DNA of 64,000 nt from Doryteuthis pealeii (lineage: Eukaryota; Mollusca; Cephalopoda; Myopsida; Loliginidae). This document shows positions 1-10,394 of this stretch, in pieces (within the stretch, counting starts at the first letter, position 1; every line of letters starts with the position of its first letter). The notes under the pieces were generated by a model. It was not told the origin of the DNA. It worked only from the letters and a program-made list of their open reading frames with translations, and did not search any database. A program made the translations under genes and the position numbers. The stretch spans positions 99,178,797 to 99,242,796 of the forward strand of contig CM042145.1 of the NCBI GenBank assembly GCA_023376005.1, written 5' to 3'.

Positions 1-284
1 AAAAACATTTGTTGGGTGAAATACGGAGGCGTATTTGATCACAGTACAGTAACCATATGGTTTCGTCTCGGGTTGCAATAACCTCGACGAATAGGGCAAT
101 GTCTGGTAAGACTAAAAAGCGTAGATTCCGAGGCTGTTCTCCAAGTCATATCATAAAGGCAATTCCGGAAAGTAGAATTCATAGAGTATCGGGTGGTATT
201 TCACAGTCCAGTGGGGATCCGTCACGTTTACGACCACGGCGAAAATATCCGGGTCTCACATTACCAAATATATACAAATAAAAA

Positions 285-365
285 AATCACGTGGTGTAAT
301 GGACACGGCGAGACGAGTTCAAATCCAGTACGAAGCACTAATACTTTGGGAAAGGTATTCATCTA
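285..365 (+). repeat. tRNA-derived SINE, 'T2' family, truncated head
   Basis: The stretch contains a pol III A-box-like 'ggtgtaatgg' and a B-box-like 'gagttcaaatcc', followed by the 'ctttgggaaaggtatt' body seen in better copies at 30852-31090 and 60706-60995. Part of the head is deleted between the A box and the 'gacacgg' segment. It is a decayed retroposed copy, not a tRNA gene. Confidence 0.6.
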
Positions 366-410
366 GACTAATCCATATGTCTCTACAACCATATCTATAG
401 GTCATCACCT

Positions 411-500
411 CTAGTAGGTCCTCTGCGCAGCATCCAGAATCCGAACAGAACAAATTGATGTAGGTTTTTGCAGATCGGCTTGCCCTGGTATGTCCATGTG
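411..500 (-). repeat. LINE 3'-end fragment
   Basis: On the minus strand this matches the 3' segment of the non-LTR element seen at 53870-54318: 'gcgcagcatcc' plus the region before it, here read as the complement 'gatcggcttgccctggtatgtcc'. Only about 90 bp survive and no frame is open. Family assignment rests on similarity to the longer copies in this window. Confidence 0.5.
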
Positions 501-527
501 TCGCTACTTTCTGAAATTAAAATATTG

Positions 528-855
<328 letters not shown>

Positions 856-1383
856 TCACCCTGGGTCAGTTGAGCCGGGACTCTATCCAAATCTATCATA
901 AAGGAGTAATAAGGGAATATGAAATTCACAGGCGGTCCCCAAACCCCGCATGCATATCCCAGTCAGGGGAAGGAGATGGCCATGTTTGCCGCTGATTTTC
1001 CACAGATGCAGTGACAAGTACGCAAAAAGCCACTGATTCCGTACGATGATGAAGACGCTTTTGGATTTTCAACAGAGCCCATTTGCCTCAGTTGTAGCCC
1101 TAATATCACTGTGTGCCAGACTTTCCACTTTCGGTGACCCTAGCAGGAACTTAAGTTCCCGAGGGCATGGCTGTGACTACCAAGTTTACATGGGTCTGTC
1201 ACGATTAGGAAGGTTTGAATATTAGAAATAATGTGTGAGATGGCACAAAGACCTTACTCCGCCTTTTTACAGGTCTTGTTTTTGGTTCTGCACTGTGGTG
1301 TAGCCACCCTCCTCGCCAGATATAATTTGTCAGGTAACCGGTTTAGTCACCGATGATCCGACTATAAAACAGGTAGCACTAGG
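856..1383. other. Unassigned non-coding stretch
   Basis: Mixed-composition DNA without a convincing ORF, promoter or recognisable transposon end. It looks like old repeat or unique intergenic sequence. Confidence 0.5.
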
Positions 1384-1399
1384 TTACATAGTACCAGTA

Positions 1400-1401
<2 letters not shown>

Positions 1402-1448
<47 letters not shown>
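1402..1448. repeat. (TA)n microsatellite
   Basis: Perfect TA dinucleotide run directly beside the tail side of the SINE at 1461-1712. Confidence 0.95.
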
Positions 1449-1450
<2 letters not shown>

Positions 1451-1460
1451 TAAGTAAAGT

Positions 1461-1712
1461 CGTCGGGGCGGCCTAATGTCGGTATGAGCCATACAGCGAG
1501 GGAGTCTATCCCCTTTTCACTAGCGCTAGACCAAGGAGATTGTTTTTTGCGTCTGAGGTGGAGCGCCACACCTACCATCAGCTCCTTACTTTACCGCACA
1601 GATCCCTGTGCTACTCATACTCCCTGTGCTACTCATACGCTGAGTTGGCGAGGACCGGTATCGAACTAGGAACCTCATGGTTTCTAGCCGAACGCTCTAC
1701 CGACTGAGCTCT
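1461..1712 (-). repeat. tRNA-derived SINE, 'T1' family, near full length
   Basis: Read on the minus strand it starts with a tRNA-like head: A box 'agctcagtcgg', 'tagagcgttcggctag', B box 'ggttcctagttcgatacc'. It continues with 'gccaactcagcgtatgagtagcac', an internal 'agctgatggtaggtgtggcgctccac' block, and ends near 'ctttaggccnccccgac'. The same order is seen at 13581-13889. The head resembles an Ala/Lys-type tRNA but lacks a good anticodon arm, so it is a retroposon. Confidence 0.85.
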
Positions 1713-1824
1713 GTGTGTGAGTGTATTTAGAGATACAAATAATACCTAAATATATATGCATATAAAATATACATACAAAAGTTATGAATATATGAATATA
1801 CACGTACATACATTTACATTATAC

Positions 1825-1826
<2 letters not shown>

Positions 1827-1874
<48 letters not shown>

Positions 1875-2025
1875 CATATATATATAGAGAGAGAGGGGGA
1901 GAGAGAAAGAGAAAGAGTGAGAGGGGGTGGAGAGAAAGAGAGAGAAGGAGAGTTGTGAAATGCCTATCATCGTAGAAAATGGACTCGATAAACATACACA
2001 CAAAATCTCTTGGGTTGTTTATACA

Positions 2026-2098
<73 letters not shown>

Positions 2099-2114
2099 TC
2101 TCTCACACTTTTCC

Positions 2115-2200
<86 letters not shown>

Positions 2201-2258
2201 ATAATTTATTTATATATATATATACACACATAAAATATCTTTCTCATTATCTCTCTTT

Positions 2259-2311
<53 letters not shown>

Positions 2312-2399
2312 ATATAGACGTATATACAAAATATATAAATATATTTAAATATATAAATACATGCAAATATATATAAACTTATACAAATACATCTCTCTC

Positions 2400-2480
<81 letters not shown>
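1827..2480. repeat. Compound microsatellite cluster
   Basis: Alternating (TA)n, (GA)n/(TC)n and (CA)n tracts, with three recurrences of a TC-to-TA transition (about 2119-2194 and 2391-2480, plus a GA-rich run at 1886-1950). There is little unique sequence between them. ORFs across it are Tyr-Ile, Ser-Leu and Thr-His repeats. Confidence 0.9.
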
Positions 2481-2483
<3 letters not shown>

Positions 2484-2524
2484 ACTATATGCAATTATAT
2501 ACATTTACATAAATACAAACATAT

Positions 2525-2704
2525 ATGGAGGCAGGTAGTACAATGGTTACTGTCGTAGGAAAGGGACACGGTTAGAAGAGTTCAAGTTTGAGTCTGAGGT
2601 TATTGTTATTTCACATAGCGTTTATACCCTTGGAAAAGGTATGCCTATAATTATTTTCCCTCCAGGCATGGGTAAATAGTTGGACAGACTGCTCCCTTTA
2701 ACTC
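2525..2704 (+). repeat. T2 tRNA-derived SINE copy
   Basis: Contains 'tacaatggttactgtcgtagg' (A-box side), 'gacacggtt', B-box-like 'gagttcaag', then the conserved body 'ttggaaaaggtatg...ttttccctcc...gggtaaatag'. The copy joins directly to the reversed tail of a T1 SINE at 2705-2780. Confidence 0.75.
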
Positions 2705-2780
2705 TTTAACCTTGGCTAGATTAGTGGGATTGTTTTGCGCCTGAAGTGGAGCACCACTCCGACCATCACCTACCCTCTTT
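2705..2780 (-). repeat. T1 SINE body fragment
   Basis: The 'gattgttttgcgcctgaagtggagcaccactccgaccatca' region matches the body of T1 SINEs on the minus strand. No head is present. Confidence 0.6.
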
Positions 2781-3126
2781 AATAAATTAAACGAATACAT
2801 TCTTATCACTTTAACTTAACAAGCAATTGAGAACTAAATTTAATCTTGTGTTATATGTGCAAAAATGTTAGAAAAATAAAATCATGTTATCAAAGTCACG
2901 AGTTTAGGCTTACATTATTTAGAATAATATTTTACAGGTAAAAAAAATAATATTTTACAGGTAAAAAAAAATTCCTAAAATAAACGAACATTGTAATACA
3001 AGAATTGTAAGCGAATTTTCAAAAACAAAATGATAAGGGAATTGTTAATTCATTTTCCTCTTACCCGAAAGGTAACACTTGTGTTCCTAAAATGCGCTTT
3101 GTCCGGTCATGGATCGGGTATTTTTG

Positions 3127-3130
<4 letters not shown>

Positions 3131-3168
<38 letters not shown>
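3131..3168. repeat. (TA)n microsatellite
   Basis: Pure TA run abutting a mariner-like MITE end at 3168. Confidence 0.95.
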
Positions 3169-3172
<4 letters not shown>

Positions 3173-3299
3173 GTGTCATAAAAGTAGCGAGATTGAGCTG
3201 TATTTACCAAGATGGAAATGAACAATGAATGGAACGTTAATTTTTTCAGAATACAAGGTGTGTAAAAAAGTACAAAAAGTCTCGATACTTTTTTAACAC

Positions 3300-3304
<5 letters not shown>
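3168..3304. mobile_element. Mariner-like MITE fragment between (TA)n tracts
   Basis: It begins 'aaggtgtgtcataaaagta' and ends 'acttttttaacacacctta', which are inverted versions of one terminal motif. Internal 'gctgtatttaccaagatgg' and 'atgaatggaacgtta' recur at 9078-9275, 27152-27378, 43728-43968 and 51187-51426. TA flanks fit Tc1/mariner target choice, but no transposase is present, so the superfamily is a guess from end structure. Confidence 0.55.
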
Positions 3305-3372
<68 letters not shown>

Positions 3373-3455
3373 CTTTATCACTGATATTGCGCACTCCTCT
3401 AAGAATACCGCAAAAACTTGGCCCACCACTAAGTCACTCAGTGAGATAGTCATGA

Positions 3456-3505
<50 letters not shown>
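3305..3505. repeat. (TA)n tracts around an 87-bp unassigned insert
   Basis: Two long TA runs (3305-3371 and 3459-3505) flank a unique segment starting 'gctttatcactgatattgcg'. The same 'element between two TA tracts' layout recurs in the window. Confidence 0.85.
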
Positions 3506-3509
<4 letters not shown>

Positions 3510-3900
3510 GAAAGTCAAATCAATAGTAATTTCATATTTCAGTAAATTAATTTGGTCCGTTTGGTAGTTTTTTGTTGCCTTTCTTTTCACTATAAAAGGT
3601 CAAAGTTAATCGCCTTGGCGTCATTTCGGTAATTCTATCTTCATTTCATTTCCGGGTTCCACGTCTGGTTTTTACGGACTCAAAGATGGTAATTGGTATT
3701 TTTTCATTGAAGGTATGATCACACACTTGTGTAAAAAAAAAAAAATGAAACTGACATCTATTGATGAAAACTAATTTCTTCATAACAGACTGTTCAATAT
3801 TTTTTTTCCGAAATTAAAAAATAAAGAAGAAAAAAGAGAGAATTGTAAAAAAAAAAACTCTAATATAAAAATTATTCTCCCATCGTATTTGGCTTGAGGT
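3506..3900. other. Unassigned AT-rich non-coding stretch
   Basis: Poly-A and poly-T runs, no open frame, no recognisable element ends. Confidence 0.5.
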
Positions 3901-3907
3901 ATTTTCA

Positions 3908-3985
3908 ACTTGTACGGTTTAGCTCAGTCGGTAGAGCACCCGCTTAGATATTGCAGGGTTCTGGGTTCGATCCGGATTGTATTTG
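3908..3985 (+). repeat. tRNA-like SINE head
   Basis: A box 'tagctcagtcggtagagcac' and B box 'gggttcgatcc' are well preserved, about 35 bp apart. The acceptor ends do not pair, and no T1 body follows, so this is a retroposed head rather than a functional tRNA gene. Confidence 0.65.
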
Positions 3986-4124
3986 GCATTAATCAACCCA
4001 CGAAACTGAAACCGAAACAAGACCATTTCCCTGAATCGCAAAAAAAGGATGTGTATAATGTTTTGCTCCACCAATGTTTTTTTTTATTATATAGATTTTG
4101 TAAAATTGTTAGATATATATATAT

Positions 4125-4372
4125 TTACCAAGCCCTCCACACGTGCAGAATGATATACAAGGTCAATTTCTAAATCCAGTTTTGGATTCAGATTTTTCCT
4201 TCTTTTAGACTGGTTGGCTGATAAAGGTTAAATAGCCCAGTCTACCCTACTAATTACACACAACTAGTAGGAGAATTTGGATTAAAAAGCCTTTAAAAAG
4301 CCTCGTCCAGAATTTGAATTCGTATCCATTTCTTATTATGCTAACCATTACACCACATGATTTGTTATATAA
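4125..4372 (-). repeat. T2 tRNA-derived SINE, diverged
   Basis: On the minus strand it runs from 'catgtggtgtaatgg' (head) through a B-box region 'gaattcaaattctgg' to 'aaattgaccttgtatatcatt' and 'cacgtgtgg' near the 3' end. The order equals that of 11506-11806. Divergence is high. Confidence 0.7.
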
Positions 4373-4634
4373 TAATTACTTAGTTTGTGTCAATTGGTGT
4401 CATTTTTTGACAAGTGCTTGGTCATACCTATTGTATCATAATCGAATTGATTATCACCCTGAGGAGGATTTGTGCTGAATGCTGGATGTTGTATGCGAGG
4501 GGCAGGGATTATTACTAATAACTTTTTGTTAATGTTAATGTAAAATAACTCTTTAGAATTAGTAGTCACTAATGGAATCAAACTAACAATGGTGTGCTAA
4601 CCTAGCTTATTCGTCATAAACACCACGCAAGTGT

Positions 4635-4890
4635 TTGCGATTTGGTTGGGTGGTTGGCTTGTTAGATTTTATGGTATGTCAACCGCTGTTGGGTTATTTT
4701 ATACCGAAGACATTGTTTTATTCATTCCTGAAAAATTTTAAGACACATTTTAAGAGTACTTCATATCATATAACCATTTGCAAAAGCTACACAACAAATG
4801 TAAATACAACTGTAAAGTGTACGAGATTCCCTAACCTCTAGGTATTAATTAACCACTGAGGGGCTAACATGCCTTTAAAGTAAATAAATC
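4635..4890. repeat. SINE tail modules (shared 3' tail), two orientations
   Basis: At 4640-4720 a minus-strand tail ('ttttatggtatgtcaaccg...ttattttatacc') is followed at 4780-4890 by a plus-strand tail ('aaccactgaggggctaacatgcctttaaa'). These are the terminal modules of the SINEs described at 10411, 41590 and 54506. Confidence 0.55.
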
Positions 4891-5360
4891 ACGAAAAAAG
4901 GACTGAAGACAGATGTCTCTAATTGGCTTATAAATGTATTTGGTTTTTAAATTGTTTTTTCTTTTCAATGTTTACATATTCAATTTCGATACGATCGATT
5001 AATTCCAACAATTTTCTCTCTTTCGCAATAGAAAATAGTTCAATCTTTGCTTCTTTAATTAACTACTGTATTGAATATAATCTTCTTTAATTAACTACTG
5101 TATTGGGTATAATCTTCACTATTAGGCAGTTAGAAAAATCCTCCTATTTTTTAGAGAGTTTGTAGAGATGATGTTTTGAATGAGATCTTTCCTACCGATG
5201 TTTTTCCATTTGCATTTGCTGTATGATATTTACAGCTTTACTTCAATTTTAATAACAAGAACTCTAAATTGTTTTGTTTAATTCGATGTTAATTTATTTG
5301 GGATATTTCCGTTCTTAGTCTTTCGGTCGTACTGTGAGACATTCATTGTTTGTTTCGTAT
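4891..5360. other. Unassigned AT-rich non-coding stretch
   Basis: Includes a short direct duplication of 'tctttaattaactactgtattg' spirit (two near-identical ~38-bp copies at about 5048-5115). No coding potential is seen. Confidence 0.5.
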
Positions 5361-5650
5361 TATGGTTTGCACTCACCTGAATTTTTTGCACAACCCTGGA
5401 TTTTTTTTTTTTTTTTTTGCACTCTCCTGAATTTTTACACTACCCTGGATTTTTTTTTTTTGCCCTCTCCTGAATTTTTTGCACTACCCTGGATTTTTTT
5501 TTTTTTTCACTATCCTGGATTTTCTTTTGCACTACCCCGGATTTTTTTGCACTCTCCTGAATAAAAAAATTCAGGAGAGATTTTTTTTCGCTACCCTGGA
5601 TTTTTTTTTTTGCGCTACCCAGGTTTTTTTGTACTACCCTGGATTTTTAA
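5360..5650 (+). repeat. Minisatellite with poly-T spacers
   Basis: About seven copies of a 35-50 bp unit consisting of 'gcactctcctgaatttttt' alternating with 'gcactaccctggatttttt'. Unit length varies mainly through the T runs. One inverted half-unit ('attcaggagaga') sits near 5568. Confidence 0.85.
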
Positions 5651-5694
5651 GTCAAAATGTCAGTTAATCCGTTACTAATACAAGGTAATACCTA

Positions 5695-5934
5695 AAAATC
5701 TATCTATCTATCTAGTTCAGGGTAACTGGCGGTAAGGATAACCCGAAGACGAACTTTAGATTTTATTTTTCCGATGCCAGGGCTGTTTACCAAATCCGTT
5801 CTCGTTCCCCAATGATACCTACATCGGAAAAGTAAAATCTAAAGAAGTTCGGATTCGAGTTAACCTAACCGTGCTTTTATCCTGGACTGGACTAACCAAT
5901 CAATCTATCTCTTTATCCATCTTAGTCAGTTAAA

Positions 5935-5968
<34 letters not shown>

Positions 5969-5970
5969 TC
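5695..5970. repeat. (TATC)n microsatellites around an inverted repeat
   Basis: Two TATC runs (about 5699-5716 and 5934-5967) enclose a segment in which 'gaagacgaactttagattttatttttccgatg' reappears inverted at about 5824-5858 ('catcggaaaagtaaaatctaaagaagttc'). It looks like a small fold-back element. Confidence 0.65.
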
Positions 5971-6087
5971 ACATCATCGCACATAAATAAGTATATTCCA
6001 GACAATAAAAAAAATAAAAAGTTAATTAATATTCGAAACCAAAGATACCGGCATTCAATCACTTCTGGAGGAATATTACACAATCAA

Positions 6088-6189
6088 AACATATATTATT
6101 GGGTATTATTTATTACCAAACTCTACAACATTGAAACTATGTCACCAAAAATATACATAGGTAGCAGTTCAAATGAGTATACTCGTTTA

Positions 6190-6259
<70 letters not shown>

Positions 6260-6261
6260 TT

Positions 6262-6300
<39 letters not shown>

Positions 6301-6420
6301 AATTCTATTTTTGGTTACCGGGGTGTTGCAATTTTATTTTTAATTACAGTTTTTTCAATGCTGTAGATTTTTCTAATGGATAATATCCAATTATCACCGT
6401 TTTTATTGCATGATTGAAAA
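6088..6420. repeat. Imperfect inverted repeat around a (TA)n/(TG)n core
   Basis: Left arm motifs 'gggtattatttattacc', 'tctacaacattgaaact' return inverted on the right as 'caatgctgtaga' and 'ggataatatcc'. The TA/TG tract at 6197-6300 sits in the middle. Related sequence occurs at 29550-29600, 59535-59600, 60055-60150 and 61760-61900, so this is a dispersed fold-back family. Confidence 0.6.
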
Positions 6421-7474
6421 TAATAAATCCCTTGTATCTTTCGTTTAGAAGGAAATTAACTTTTCTTTAAAAAATTGTTAGGGTTTTCTTATTTATGAGT
6501 GATGCACTACCTATATCTTTCTTTTTTGATTTGTTAGATACAAATTTGTGACTTTTGTGTCACCCAATAATATTCACTAATGTTGTTATACTATTAGAAA
6601 GAAGATTCGTTGTCTGTCTATTACCGAAATTACATTTTATTTATTTACGATGTCTCTATTAAAATCTGATTTAGATTTGCCACGACAAAGCCCATGTTAT
6701 TAGTGCGTTTAAAATCCTTCAATATTTATTATATATCACTAAGAAATACAGTTTACATAATATAAGGTGTGGTTAATTTGAATACTGGTTTTAACAAAAC
6801 TGGGTTTAATAAATCATTACTTGGTGTTATTGATTTCTAATATTATTGTTTTATTCTCCAATGTATTAAAACAATCCTATGAATGATTTTATATAGAAAC
6901 CAATTAAAATATAATTGAAAGTGTGACGTTTTCTATGCTTTTTATTTGATTTCGATTGACTTTCTAATCTATCTATTACATCAAAACTTAGATACTAACG
7001 TCCGGGGGTGCATATTCTTGCTAGTTTGTTTAATGTTTGGATTCTTTGTAAGTAAAAAGTGACGTTTAAAAAATACTAGTATTAAACTTTATACACTTAA
7101 AATGTATTTGTAGATAATGAAATTAATTTTGAGATCAGATAAAGAGTGAAATATTTTGGTCCAACTGTATTTCCTGCATTTTGATCAGATAAAAGGGATG
7201 ACATTTTTAAGCACTAGAAAAAAAAGATCTATGATGAATATTTTAGATAAGGATATCCGACCAAGTCGTTTATAAAGGCGACTGAAAAAAAATGATAAAA
7301 CAAGTTGCTGAAATTAACAATTTAATTCAGATAACATATTTCGTGTTAACAGCTTTACACACACACACACACAGACACAGGCACACACAGACACACACAA
7401 ATGTATGTAAAGATGAACAAAATGTGATAAGACAAACAGGAATATTTATTTTATGTTATCGATTTTTGAATTGA
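6421..7474. other. Unassigned AT-rich non-coding stretch
   Basis: About 1 kb of unique-looking AT-rich DNA. A possible Helitron-like 3' end ('gggggtgcatattcttgctagt') lies near 7005-7026, with a weak hairpin. No coding evidence. Confidence 0.45.
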
Positions 7475-7517
7475 TCTCAACTAGTTTCGACCTTAGGTCA
7501 TCGTCCGTAGAAAATTT
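7475..7517 (-). ncRNA. Degenerate hammerhead ribozyme motif (antisense copy)
   Basis: On the minus strand: a core reading CGGACGA instead of CUGANGA, then stem II GACC/GGUC, GAAA, a two-pair stem III (AC/GU) and a GUU cleavage triplet. It is the same family as the copy at 32234-32272 (both have 'gacctaaggtcgaaactagttgag'), but the essential core U is replaced by G. Predicted inactive. Confidence 0.55.
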
Positions 7518-7591
7518 CTTGTGAAAGAAATGGTTTTTAGAAAGTAATTTCGTGTATGAAGAAAATAGGCTAATGAAGATATCTATATATC

Positions 7592-7595
<4 letters not shown>

Positions 7596-7667
<72 letters not shown>
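7596..7667. repeat. (CA)n-(TA)n microsatellite
   Basis: CA run followed by TA run. Confidence 0.95.
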
Positions 7668-7670
<3 letters not shown>

Positions 7671-7831
7671 GGATGCTAATACCTTTCTGATTCAATGCGT
7701 CCTGGGATGTACATATTTGCTTTGTATGAGTCCCTGAGAAAATTTATGGGTCCTAACTAAAGCCGTCTAACTCCTACCTTGTAACCTATCCTGTGTACTA
7801 TTTCTCTGAATGTTTGAGATGAAGCTTGATG

Positions 7832-8014
7832 ATTAGTATTATCTGCGTTATTCGGACTATTGTCCTCATCCTCATTGTTATCTGTACAACGTTTCGGCCG
7901 ATATGCCCTCCGACAAGAAATACCTGAAGAAGGCCGGAGGGCATATCGGCCGAAACGTGGTACAGATAAGAATGAGGATGAGGACAATAGTCCGAATAAC
8001 GCAGATAATACTAT
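7832..8014. mobile_element. Fold-back element with ~80-bp inverted arms and HHR-like centre
   Basis: The left arm (7832-7911) and right arm (7936-8014) are near-perfect reverse complements covering 'tagtattatctgcgttattcg' through 'ggccgaaacgttgtacag'. The 24-bp centre contains the start of a hammerhead-like core. A second copy is at 47740-47935. The pattern is that expected of a head-to-head partial duplication such as Penelope-like elements or twin-primed retroposons leave behind. Confidence 0.8.
7924..7963 (+). ncRNA. Hammerhead ribozyme-like relic
   Basis: CUGAAGA core (7924-7930; position 7 is free in the HHR consensus), stem II GGCCG/CGGCC with a 10-nt loop, GAAA (7952-7955), two-pair stem III and a GUA triplet. 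The 5' flank does not pair with the 3' flank to form stem I, probably because the inverted junction replaced it. Likely inactive. Confidence 0.5.
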
Positions 8015-8169
8015 CATTTGTAATTCGTTTTTAAGGAATTATTGAAATATATTTACAGTTAGCTTGAAATGGTGAGAGAAGAAAAAACACAAGGTCGCAT
8101 GGATACGATTTTATCGCGCCTTTTAGATTTTTGTGCATCAGGGACGCAAGACACGTACCTATCAGCATC

Positions 8170-8172
<3 letters not shown>

Positions 8173-8252
<80 letters not shown>
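8173..8252. repeat. (TA)n-(TG)n microsatellite
   Basis: TA run followed by TG run; forms the left border of the inverted-repeat element at 8279. Confidence 0.95.
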
Positions 8253-8254
<2 letters not shown>

Positions 8255-8278
8255 TTGGGCAGCATTCTTTCATTTATA

Positions 8279-8514
8279 CAAGTAGAATTAAACAAAAGGC
8301 ACATCTCCCGTTTAACAATTTTATTTTTTATCTTTTCTAATTTTAATTAATACATCACCCCTGATGATGGCACTTCGAAGTGCCGAAAGTACTCGGGAAC
8401 TGAACTTTAGTGAACTTATCCACCAATTCCACCCAACATTAAAAAGTTGGCCAGAAAATTAGAAAAGATAAAAAATAAAATTGTTAAACAGGAGATGTGC
8501 CTTTTGTTTAATTC

Positions 8515-8520
<6 letters not shown>
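8279..8520 (+). mobile_element. Inverted-repeat element carrying a hammerhead ribozyme
   Basis: Arms of about 67 bp (8279-8345 and 8453-8520) are inverted copies: 'agtagaattaaacaaaaggc' on the left, its complement at the right end. The ~107-bp centre holds one HHR copy on the plus strand plus 'ccaattccacccaac'. (TA)n tracts lie on both sides. The left arm equals the reverse of the sequence downstream of the ribozyme, so this is a 5'-inverted partial dimer. Confidence 0.8.
8355..8403 (+). ncRNA. Type-I hammerhead ribozyme candidate
   Basis: Core CUGAUGA at 8361-8367; stem II is the 16-nt self-complementary GGCACUUCGAAGUGCC (8369-8384); GAAA at 8385-8388; stem III has two pairs (A-U, G-C, loop UA); cleavage triplet CUC at 8392-8394. 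Stem I is GGG/CCC next to the core, then a bulge and UCA/UGA. All invariant core bases are present. A one-base U bulge precedes stem II. Stem I is short, so activity is uncertain. Confidence 0.7.

Positions 8521-8570
<50 letters not shown>
8517..8570. repeat. (TA)n microsatellite
   Basis: Right border of the element at 8279-8520. Confidence 0.95.
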
Positions 8571-8573
<3 letters not shown>

Positions 8574-9077
8574 GAATAAAGATAGATCGAAAATACCTTT
8601 AAACTAGTTCATTAGCCCATTATTTTCATACATGACACTTAATTGAAAGCACACTCCATACAAAAATAAAAAGTAGACAAAAATATCAACACAAACGAAT
8701 TGATTGGACAACTAATATAACCAACAAACTCGACAATAAACTTGAACAAAATTCATATCTCGATATTCACATGATGATTAGCAGCTCCAAGACGAATAGT
8801 ATAATAAAACCATCTCCGAAGTAGGTGTATAAATGATACACCCTGCAAATATGCCACAAAAATAAATTGTAGAAACATTAAATTCTCTTAAAAGGAGAAT
8901 AGATGAACATCGCATAGCATTAAAGACAGATGACAACCTCAATGCTATCATAATGTCGACCTAGAAAAAAATGGCAGCGTAAACAAAAAAAAAGTACAAA
9001 GCTAAAGCGAGAAAACTAAAGTTTCCGCACTAATTTCACATTACTAAACAATCAAACAACGATAAAGAGTATTTTAT
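8571..9077. other. Unassigned AT-rich non-coding stretch
   Basis: A segment near 8640-8990 has loosely codon-like composition ('cacacgaattgattggacaac...') and could be a decayed transposon ORF, but I could not assign it. Confidence 0.35.
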
Positions 9078-9275
9078 ACAAGGTGTGTTATAAAAATGCC
9101 GGGTTTGAAGCTGTATTTACCAAGATAGAAATGAACAGTGAATGGAACTTTTTTTTTTTTTTTTTTTTTTTTTTCAGAATACAAGGTATGTCATAAAAAT
9201 GCCGAGTGTTTGAAACTGTATTTACCAAGATAGAAATAAACAATGAATGGAACATTTTTTTTTTCCAGAATATGT
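9078..9275. mobile_element. Mariner-like MITE array
   Basis: Two tandem copies of the unit 'acaaggtgtgttataaaaatgcc...gctgtatttaccaagatagaaatgaacagtgaatggaac', each followed by a T run. The unit is the one at 27152-27378. Confidence 0.6.
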
Positions 9276-9369
9276 CGCACTCGGCAGTTTCCACGAAACC
9301 TCGAATCGAGCCCTCTATTTAATCCATTGGGGTAGATTGTTCTCATTCCGTTAACCATGACCGGGTAAC

Positions 9370-9741
9370 TAATTTGCATATTGATATTAAAAATTTGATT
9401 TTTAATAAATATGTGCTTAGTATTATTCATATCTAATCGTTTGGTTTTATATTAATGAATATAAGCAAAAATCTCGGGAATAAATCTTAAAAGAAATCCA
9501 TTAACAAAAAACAATAACTGCAATTTTATTCTTTACTTCTATTTTAATTAAATAGTTAAATTAGGAAAATTTAGCAATAAAAGACAGGAGTGATGAAGAA
9601 TAAGTTACAGTTGTTCTATTTTTCTATTATACCCTCCTCTGTTTTTATCTGCATTCTTATTTAGTTTCATTAGTCTTTCTAATTTAATATATTTTTATTA
9701 TATGAAAATACTTGCACCTGGAGGGTGCATATATTTGCTAG
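9370..9741 (+). mobile_element. Helitron-like element, 3' part
   Basis: It ends with hairpin GCACC...GGTGC (about 9712-9728), about nine bases, then CTAG and a T, the usual Helitron 3' terminus. The 370 bp before it match the better-defined copy at 18926-19523. The 5' end was not found; a mariner-like array lies upstream. Confidence 0.6.
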
Positions 9742-10215
9742 TCATCTTAAAAAACGTTAATCAGTTGTCTAAAATAGTTATTATTTTACGTTATCAGTAC
9801 TTTCGGTTCTTTTCTTAAACATTATCAAGGCTGTTTATATTTATCTAAACTACCATTACTAAAACTGTTTAAACATTGCTTAACTATTGTTTTATTTTCG
9901 TCGCTAAGGTGACACTAAATACCGACAGCAGTCCTATTTTTTTATAAATATTTCTAACGAGTTAGGCAAACATGATTTAAATAAAAATTGTTCTATCAAT
10001 TCATTTTAAGCATTTTAGAATATTGTCAGTATGAAGTATTTTTGTATTATTAACTAATATATTTCTACATGTTGTAGTAGGATAGTCGTGTTTTTTAAAA
10101 ATGTTGGCATTGAATTAAATGTTTCAAGATGATAACATAAAAACTTGGTTCACAGACAAAACAAAAGATGGTGGGGCTGTTTCCGTAATGATTTTTCAGG
10201 GTAAACAAGTGACAC
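9742..10215. other. Unassigned AT-rich non-coding stretch
   Basis: No ORF, hairpin or repeat border recognised. Confidence 0.45.
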
Positions 10216-10221
10216 TTCCAA

Positions 10222-10276
10222 GAGCCGTTAGTGGTGAGAGAACCGCTGTGAGTGTTTAAAGTAGGCAAAGAGTTAA
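10222..10276. mobile_element. piggyBac-like MITE end
   Basis: Ends '...gtttaaagtaggcaaagag' followed by TTAA, identical to the right end of the complete copy at 35562-35816. Confidence 0.5.
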
Positions 10277-10394
10277 AAATTATACATATTCAATAGGACC
10301 GTGTGCAAACAGAAACAGCCTCTTAAGAAACAATTACACAAAAAATGTAAATATAAACGCACAATGAACACGATCTTCTAATCTTTAATCATAG

